Both the position numbers and the translations under genes were made by a program. A stretch of DNA of 64,000 bases, taken from positions 27,139-91,138 of the forward strand of contig DBQY01000015.1 of NCBI GenBank assembly GCA_002305805.1. Reading direction: 5' to 3'. The notes below the pieces were generated by a model that saw nothing but the letters and a program-made list of their open reading frames with translations, had not been told where the DNA came from and made no database searches. How positions within the stretch are numbered: the first letter of the stretch is position 1; the number at the start of each line of letters is the position of its first letter. The stretch comes from Atopobium sp. UBA1382 (GTDB lineage Bacteria > Actinomycetota > Coriobacteriia > Coriobacteriales > Atopobiaceae). Of the stretch, positions 59,160-64,000 are shown one piece after another.

Positions 59160-60353
59160 CTAGTAGAAAAGCGGAACCTCTCCCAGCAGAAACTCCTCGA
59201 GCCCGCAGGCCCCCACGGACGAGCCGCCCACAATGACACGACGCGCCTCCGGATGGCGTTGAAGGAACTTCGCCATTCCGCTCTGCCTGGTCTCATGACC
59301 ACCCTTGACCTCGATCGCGCAGAGCGCGGCACCCTTTCGCACAACGAAGTCGACCTCGTCGTTGTTCTCGCGCCACCAGTGAACCTCGAACCCCTCACTC
59401 GGCGCGCGCCCGAGCAGATAGGCACCAACCGCTGACTCGACGACGTGCCCCCGCGGGTCGGGCTCTCCCAACACGCGCTCGCGACCCTTGCCCAAGGTCG
59501 CCGTCATGAGGGACGTGTCAAATACCATGAGTCTCGGTGAGCTCTTGCGACGCACGAGCTCCTTCTCGTCGTACTTCTCCAGCGCCGCAAGCATGCCCGC
59601 CTTTTCCAGCAGCTCGAGATAGTGGGCAAGTGTGGTCGTGTTGCCAGCGTCCTGCAACTGGCCGAGCATCTTGTTGTACGAGAGCTCCTGGGCAGAGTAC
59701 GCTGCCCCCAGCCTGAAAAGCGCGCGCATGAGGGCGGGCTTCCTCACGTCCTCGAGCGCCAGGACGTCTTGGGAGATGGTTGGTTCGATGATGGCGTCGC
59801 GCAGATAGGCAGACCAGCGCAGCTCGTCACGGGCAAAACGCGCGGCACCCGGATAGCCGCCATAGTAGAGAAAGTCCTCGAGTGAGTAGTCGAAGGCGTC
59901 CCGGCACTCCGAGAGGCTCCAGTGCGGCGACCGAATGAGCTCGAAGCGACCCATGAGGGAGTCCTCGAGCCCCCTGTGCAGAAGAAGCGACGACGATCCA
60001 CTCAGGACAACCTTGAGCGTCGACCCCATCCGGCGGTCCGCGTCCCAAAGCGACTTCACCGCGTTGGGCCATCCCCCGACCTTCTGAATCTCGTCGACGA
60101 CCAGAATCGCAGGCCGCGCGTTGCCGCGCGTCAGATTGCGCGCCTGCTGCCACTCGGTTCGCAGCCAGTCGACCGAAGGCACGAGGGGGTCATCCGCGCT
60201 CACGTATGAGTACTCCACCTTCTGGTGGGAAAGCGCCTGCGCAATCATGGTGCTCTTCCCCGTCTGACGAGGCCCCACGACGACCTGCAGCAGAGGATTG
60301 TCCCGCTCCGCCATCCTCTCCGAGATGGTTGCCACCTGTAGGCGCTCGTACAT
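59160..60353 (-). CDS. AAA ATPase with DUF4143 C-terminal domain
   Basis: A 397-residue protein of the ATPase/DUF4143 group. Walker A VVVGPRQTGKSTMIAQ near 25-40, Walker B AILVVDEIQKVGGW near 82-95, sensor VVLSGSSSLLLHRG near 115. The C-terminal part ends with a PD-(D/E)xK-like block: NDEVDFVVRKGAALCAIEVK near 335-355. Such genes are widespread in gut bacteria, usually singletons, with no firm function. The ATG at 60353 has an AAGGAG site and is preferred over one five codons earlier. Two identical-type palindromes lie just upstream. Confidence 0.9.
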   Translation of the reverse strand: MYERLQVATISERMAERDNPLLQVVVGPRQTGKSTMIAQALSHQKVEYSYVSADDPLVPSVDWLRTEWQQARNLTRGNARPAILVVDEIQKVGGWPNAVKSLWDADRRMGSTLKVVLSGSSSLLLHRGLEDSLMGRFELIRSPHWSLSECRDAFDYSLEDFLYYGGYPGAARFARDELRWSAYLRDAIIEPTISQDVLALEDVRKPALMRALFRLGAAYSAQELSYNKMLGQLQDAGNTTTLAHYLELLEKAGMLAALEKYDEKELVRRKSSPRLMVFDTSLMTATLGKGRERVLGEPDPRGHVVESAVGAYLLGRAPSEGFEVHWWRENNDEVDFVVRKGAALCAIEVKGGHETRQSGMAKFLQRHPEARRVIVGGSSVGACGLEEFLLGEVPLFY

Positions 60354-60381
60354 GCTTCTCTCCTTCATCAGCAGGCTACTT

Positions 60382-60421
60382 TACTCATTATACTGAGTAT
60401 TTTTACTCAATACACTGAGTA
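60382..60421. promoter_or_regulatory. Tandem TACTCA-N6-TGAGTA operators before the DUF4143 ATPase gene
   Basis: Two 18-bp palindromes, 60382-60399 and 60404-60421, each TACTCA-N6-TGAGTA, lie 22 bp apart centre to centre and start 28 bp before the start codon. The AT-rich DNA around them is the promoter. The binding protein is not known. Confidence 0.65.
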
Positions 60422-60458
60422 AGTTTCATGGCAAGATGACCGAGCGAGAAGCACACAA

Positions 60459-60513
60459 GACCCGAGCCAAGAACACGCCCCCATTTTTGATGGACGTGCG
60501 CCTGGCCCGGGTC
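60459..60513 (-). terminator. Long-stem hairpin after the second aldo/keto reductase gene
   Basis: GACCCGAGCCA (60459-60469) and TGGCCCGGGTC (60503-60513) pair with one mismatch, enclosing an AT-containing loop with CCCCCATTTTTGATGG. It lies 36 bp beyond the AKR stop codon. Confidence 0.5.
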
Positions 60514-60548
60514 TGTCGGCAGCGGGCTATCGACGTGAATCTTACGTG

Positions 60549-61397
60549 CTACTCCTGCGCGTCGAAGTCGGGCTTGATGGCCAGGTAGTTCGCGAGCGCC
60601 TCCTCGGTGGCCTCGTAGTACTTCTTGGTACCGTCGAGCCTGGCGACCTCGGTCATCTCGTCGTCAGTCAGGCGGAAGTCAAAGATGTCGACGTTGTCGG
60701 CTATGTGCGCGGGGTTCTTGGAGCCCGGGATGATGGACGTGCCCATCTGGGTATGCCAGCGCAGGATGACCTGGACGGGCGTCTTGCCGTACTTCTCGCC
60801 CAGGCGCGCGAAGACCGGCTCGGCCTGGAGGGCCTTGTCGCCGTGACCGAGCGGGTACCACGCCTCAATCACGATGCCGTACTGGCCCAGGTACTCGCGC
60901 AGCTCGGCCTGGGCGAAGTAGGGGTGGCACTCCACGGTCACGAGCTGCGGCTTGACCTCGGCATGCTCGATGACCTCGGCGATCTTGTCCTGTGGGAAGT
61001 TGGAGAGGCCGAGCGCGCGGACCTTGCCCTCGCGGTACGCCTTCTCCATGGTCTTCCAGGCGGCCAGGTAGTTGCCCACCGGCTGGTGAAGGATGAGCAT
61101 GTCGACGTAGTCGAGGCCCAGGCGCGCCAGCGTGCCGTCGACGGCGGCGTCGCCGGCCTCGTAGACGGACGGCCACAGCTTGGTTGACACGAAGAGCTTG
61201 TCGCGCGCGACGCCGCTCTTGGCGATGGCGCGGCCCACGGCCCTCTCGTTCATGTAGGCGTTGGCGGTGTCGATGTGCTCGTAGCCGGCCTCGAGCGCCG
61301 CGAGCGACGCGGCCTCGGCCTCGGCCGGGCTCATGAGGAAGGTGCCGAGACCCTCCACGGGCATCTTGACGCCGTTGTTGAGCTCCAGGTGCTCCAT
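60549..61397 (-). CDS. Aldo/keto reductase (AKR5-like, 2,5-diketo-gluconate reductase type)
   Basis: A 282-residue AKR. The tetrad is Asp/Tyr in HIDTANAYMNERAVG near 41-54, Lys in LFVSTKLWPS near 72, and His in MLILHQPVGNYLAAW near 104. RALGLSNFPQDKIAEVIEHA near 130 and SIIPGSKNPAHIADNVDIFD near 222-242 support NADPH binding of the AKR5 group. Substrate is not known. The ATG at 61397 has GAGGAGGAG. It is only moderately similar to the other AKR at 58.1 kb but shares a 16-nt upstream element with it. Confidence 0.93.
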   Translation of the reverse strand: MEHLELNNGVKMPVEGLGTFLMSPAEAEAASLAALEAGYEHIDTANAYMNERAVGRAIAKSGVARDKLFVSTKLWPSVYEAGDAAVDGTLARLGLDYVDMLILHQPVGNYLAAWKTMEKAYREGKVRALGLSNFPQDKIAEVIEHAEVKPQLVTVECHPYFAQAELREYLGQYGIVIEAWYPLGHGDKALQAEPVFARLGEKYGKTPVQVILRWHTQMGTSIIPGSKNPAHIADNVDIFDFRLTDDEMTEVARLDGTKKYYEATEEALANYLAIKPDFDAQE

Positions 61398-61452
61398 GGT
61401 CTCCTCCTCGCTTTGGGAACGCCTTCACAACCTGATGGTCGCGCCGCACGGG

Positions 61453-61468
61453 CGAGAAGTACAATGCC
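61453..61468. promoter_or_regulatory. 16-nt sequence shared by the two aldo/keto reductase promoters, copy 2
   Basis: CGAGAAGTACAATGCC, 56 bp before the second AKR start codon; identical to 59060-59075. Confidence 0.5.
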
Positions 61469-61516
61469 GGCTCCGCAGCTCGGTATGCATGGGTTGCATG
61501 GCAAGAGCGGCTGGTC

Positions 61517-61620
61517 CGGTCGGTATAACTCTGCCCTCTTCGAGCACGCGTACCTTGCCGAGAATATCGGCGCCATCCTCGCCTTCCCCGAGGACCTCAA
61601 GGTCGTGGGCAACGCAGCCG
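61517..61620 (+). other. Possible gene remnant with coding-like composition
   Basis: One plus-strand frame reads GRYNSALFEHAYLAENIGAI then LAFPEDLKVVGN with very high third-position GC, as in real genes of this genome, but has no start or usable length (about 30 codons). It lies in a 251-bp gap between an AKR gene and a truncated macrodomain gene. I do not recognise the protein. It may be debris of the same deletion that shortened the macrodomain gene. Confidence 0.25.
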
Positions 61621-61648
61621 GACATCCGACGAGGACGGACGGCCCGCG

Positions 61649-62045
61649 TCAGCCCAGCAGGTCATGGTAGATGGCGAAATCGTCGTCCTTGAAGACGTTG
61701 AAGACCACGCGCTCGACGGGCGAGAGGCCCGCCCCGAGCACGTCACGCACCGTGGACACGGCGACTCGCGCCGCCTCGCGCCGGGGAAAGCGAAACTCGC
61801 CCGTCGAGATGCAGCAGAACGCCACCGACCTGAGGCCGTTCTCGGCAGCAATCCCAAGGCACGACCGGCAGCACGCCGCAAGGTCGGCCCGGTCGCGCGC
61901 GGTGGGCGCGATGCCGCGCACGACGGGTCCCACGGTATGGATGACGTGGGCGGCCGGCAGGTTGTGACCGCGCGTGACCTTGGCGCGGCCGTTTGGCTCC
62001 TCATGGCCCTGGGCGCGCATAAGCGCCGCGCAGTGGCACGTGGAT
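61649..62045 (-). pseudogene. Macrodomain protein-ADP-ribose hydrolase, N-terminally truncated
   Basis: Residues from MRAQGHEEPNGRAKVTRGHN through HVIHTVGPVVRG, AFCCISTGEFRFPRREAARV and VVFNVFKDDDFAIYHDLL match the C-terminal half of the SirTM-linked macrodomain hydrolases (normally about 260 residues). The N-terminal half, with the IVNAANS-type ADP-ribose loop, is missing; only about 100 bp separate this fragment from the neighbouring gene and its terminator. A shortened protein could start at ATG 62020, but it would lack the binding site. I call it a pseudogene. It may be linked in history to the SirTM gene at 55.9 kb. Confidence 0.8.
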
Positions 62046-62093
62046 ACGAGTCGAGTTCGTCGTCCCGACCTGTAGGCAGACAGTCTCGCGCAA

Positions 62094-62128
62094 CAAAACG
62101 CGCCGCGGCGAGATATCCCGCCGCGGCG
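62094..62128 (-). terminator. Intrinsic terminator of the PTS IIA gene
   Basis: CGCCGCGGCG (62101-62110) and CGCCGCGGCG (62119-62128) form a perfect 10-bp stem with an 8-nt loop, followed on the transcribed strand by CGTTTTGTT. It lies 24 bp after the IIA stop codon. Confidence 0.82.
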
Positions 62129-62152
62129 CCGCTGGACGATCATCGCAGAAGC

Positions 62153-62680
62153 CTAGAAGGTCACCTTGAGGACGGGCGCGCCGGCCTCGACCTTCTCGCC
62201 GTAGCCCGCCGTGAGCTCCACGCCCGCCAGCTCGTCGGAGTTGGAGACGGCGAAGACCACGCAGTCCTGGTAGCCCGCCTCGGTGATCACCCTTCGGTCC
62301 ATCTTGATGATGGGCTGGCCGGCAACCACGCGCTCGCCCTCGGACACGTAGTTGGTGAAGCCCTTGCCCTTGAGGTTGACGGTGTTGACGCCCACGTGGA
62401 CGAGCACCTCGGCGCCGCCGTCGGACTTGATGCTCACCGCGTGACTCATCGCGCTGCCCACCCAGCCGCTCGCCGGGGCGTACACGACGTCCCCGTCCGG
62501 CCAGAGCGCGCAGCCCTTGCCCAGGACCTCGGTGCTGAAGACCTTGTCGGGCACGTCGGTCATGCGAATCACGCTACCGGAGACCGGCGCGTAGCCAATG
62601 CCCGGCTGGGCGTCGATCGAAAGGCCGGCAGGCGGCTCGGCCGGCGCATCCTTCTTGGCGAACTTGTCAAACAGTGCCAC
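62153..62680 (-). CDS. crr: PTS glucose-type IIA component (Crr-like)
   Basis: A 175-residue cytoplasmic IIA-Glc domain protein. The phosphorylated His is in GAEVLVHVGVNTVNLKGKGF near 105-125 and the second His in SHAVSIKSDGG near 93. A Pro/Ala-rich N-terminal part precedes YAPVSGSVIRMTDVPDKVFS. It receives phosphate from HPr and passes it to sugar-specific IIB parts, and may also have regulatory roles. It stands alone here with its own terminator, as stand-alone crr genes do. Confidence 0.93.
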   Translation of the reverse strand: MALFDKFAKKDAPAEPPAGLSIDAQPGIGYAPVSGSVIRMTDVPDKVFSTEVLGKGCALWPDGDVVYAPASGWVGSAMSHAVSIKSDGGAEVLVHVGVNTVNLKGKGFTNYVSEGERVVAGQPIIKMDRRVITEAGYQDCVVFAVSNSDELAGVELTAGYGEKVEAGAPVLKVTF

Positions 62681-62783
62681 TGATGGCTCCTCTCGTCGTC
62701 AACGCAGATGGGGAGATTGTATCGCGAGACGCCCTCCCATGCCCTATCATGATGAAACGTCAACCCAGTTTGTTGGAGGTCCC

Positions 62784-63041
62784 ATGGACGTCATGTCCAT
62801 CGTGCTCGGCGCGCTCTCGCTCGTCACGGCGTTCACGCCGTTCATCTGGCTGCAGGTCGTCGGTGGCTGCGTGGGCATCGCCGGCATAGTCCTTGCGCGC
62901 AAGGCAAAGAAGGCGGACTATCGCAAGAGCCTCACCACGGCGATCGGCATGCTCTGCTCGATCACGGGCGCGCTGCTGTGCTTCCTGGCTCCGGTCCTCT
63001 CGCTGATAAGCAACGCTTTGCTGCTTCTCATGACCCAGTAG
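62784..63041 (+). CDS. Small DUF4190-like membrane protein
   Basis: An 85-residue protein with two or three hydrophobic segments (4-17, 20-38 and 50-80). The charged loop LARKAKKADYRKSLTTAIGM between them resembles small DUF4190-type proteins. No function is known. The ATG at 62784 has a TTGGAGG site. A longer frame upstream crosses the crr start region and is not supported. Confidence 0.7.
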   Translation: MDVMSIVLGALSLVTAFTPFIWLQVVGGCVGIAGIVLARKAKKADYRKSLTTAIGMLCSITGALLCFLAPVLSLISNALLLLMTQ

Positions 63042-63082
63042 CGTCGGCGGCGCCGAGAGGGGCACGGACGTCTCGGGGCTCC

Positions 63083-64000
63083 CTACCAGATGCCCAGCGC
63101 GTGCTGCATGCCCAGACTCACGGCAGCGATGGCGACCCAGCAGCAGAGTCCCATGAGGATCGGCTTGCCGCCCGTCCGCACGAGCTTGACCACGTTGGTG
63201 TTGAAGCCGATCGCCGCCATCGCCATGACGATGAGGAACTTGGAGAGCTCCTTGATCGGCGCGGTCACGGACGCCGGGAGCGCGAGCACCGTGGTCGCCA
63301 CGCTCGCCAGCACGAAGAACACGATGAAGGTCGGAAACGCCCGGCGCAGGCTGAACGTGTTTCTCGACTCGCCACCCGCGCGACGGGCCTGACGGGCCTG
63401 CCAGATCCCCAGCGCGAGCGTGATGGGGATGATCGCCAGCGTGCGCGTGAGCTTGACGATGGTGGCAGCGTCGAGCGTGTTGGCGCCCGGATGCATGCCG
63501 TCCCATGCCGCCGCGGCGGCCGTGACGGAGGAGGTGTCGTTCACCGCCGTGCCCGCGAACAGGCCGAACCCCTCGTTCGTGAGGCCGAGCATGCCGCCGA
63601 GCGTGGGGAACACGAGCGCCGCGACCACGTTGAAGAGGAAGATCACGCTGATGGCCTGGGCGATCTCCTCGTCGTCGGCCTCGATCACCGGCGCGGTCGC
63701 CGCGATGGCCGAGCCCCCGCAGATTGAGGAGCCCACGCCGATGAGCGTGGAGATCTTGCCGGGGATTTTGAGCGCGCGGCACAGCGCATAGCTCACCACG
63801 AGCGAGGTGGCGATCGTGGAGAGGATGATGGGCAGCGAGGTCATGCCCACTCGCGCTATCTGAGCGAGGTTGAGGCCAAAGCCCAGAAGGACCACCGCCC
63901 ACTGGAGCACCTTCTTGGACGTAAACCTGACGCCGGGGGCCAGGGGCTCGCCCTTATCGCCCGGAACCAGAAGCGCCATCGCCATGCCAATCAGGATGGC
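63083..64000 (-). CDS. YeiH/UPF0324 family putative sulfate exporter, partial
   Basis: The C-terminal 305 residues or so are inside the window; the N-terminus lies beyond the right edge, because the frame stays open to position 64000. About nine membrane segments can be seen. [40 protein letters not shown] and [20 protein letters not shown] are characteristic of the UPF0324 (YeiH) family. These proteins are annotated as putative sulfate exporters, on limited evidence. Confidence 0.9.
   Translation of the reverse strand, partial: AILIGMAMALLVPGDKGEPLAPGVRFTSKKVLQWAVVLLGFGLNLAQIARVGMTSLPIILSTIATSLVVSYALCRALKIPGKISTLIGVGSSICGGSAIAATAPVIEADDEEIAQAISVIFLFNVVAALVFPTLGGMLGLTNEGFGLFAGTAVNDTSSVTAAAAAWDGMHPGANTLDAATIVKLTRTLAIIPITLALGIWQARQARRAGGESRNTFSLRRAFPTFIVFFVLASVATTVLALPASVTAPIKELSKFLIVMAMAAIGFNTNVVKLVRTGGKPILMGLCCWVAIAAVSLGMQHALGIW

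Overview
This 64 kb window is GC-rich chromosomal DNA from an actinobacterium. Its high third-position GC, Tat-type lipoprotein signals on solute-binding proteins, an actinobacterial/Gram-positive LexA box, and the mix of sugar ABC transporters, M-class sirtuin, SigI/RsgI and PTS IIA genes best suit the Coriobacteriia (Olsenella/Atopobiaceae-like). The genus call is an inference. No rRNA, tRNA, phage, transposase or CRISPR array was seen.

Layout. (1) 1-8.3 kb, minus strand: an L-arabinose operon in the order solute-binding protein, permease, tandem ATPase, permease, araA, FGGY kinase, araD (cut by the left edge). (2) 8.76-13.5 kb, minus strand: a second pentose/furanose ABC operon of the ytfQ-ytfR-ytfT-yjfF type. 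The two operons carry the same operator (TAAGTAAAC, 9-10 nt, GTTTACTTA) and a strong hairpin after the binding-protein gene, so they probably form one regulon. (3) 13.9-21.4 kb: coaX, an OPT transporter, a fructosamine-kinase-family gene, engB, mntP behind a yybP-ykoY manganese riboswitch, and an amino-acid ABC operon. (4) 21.7-29.5 kb: a giant coiled-coil MacB/FtsX-like exporter with a TetR regulator, marR-degV, and a DUF2974 hydrolase. (5) 29.6-32 kb: sigI-rsgI plus a PepSY/RsgI-like lipoprotein, sharing one promoter architecture. (6) 32-43.2 kb: a concentration of nucleic-acid repair genes (recQ, thpR, LexA-boxed Y-family polymerase plus YolD-like, nth, a short UvrA paralogue), an HTH-aminotransferase fusion and a divergent peptide deformylase. 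(7) 43.5-47.6 kb: trmL, a decayed iron alcohol dehydrogenase, a LysR regulator, a secreted flavodoxin and a flavin reductase. (8) 47.6-55.8 kb: the most unusual locus, a DltABCD-like extracellular aminoacylation operon with a built-in PLP decarboxylase, preceded by its own two-component system. (9) 55.9-64 kb: M-class sirtuin, LysR, two aldo/keto reductases, a DUF4143 ATPase, a truncated macrodomain remnant, PTS IIA, and a YeiH-type membrane protein cut by the right edge.

The intergenic DNA is rich in symmetric repeats. Two divergent promoters (17.3-17.5 kb and 43.3-43.5 kb) each hold a 226-bp element with four copies of CAAAA-N4-CGYYCGTG, two forward and two inverted, with the members of every pair exactly 40 bp apart. 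Two more islands (36.4 and 57.0 kb) share GGGTAC-based nested palindromes with the same internal spacing, and a third type (21.5 kb) uses GTTTGGGTTC. These and the decarboxylase-containing Dlt-like locus are the best candidates for undescribed biology here.
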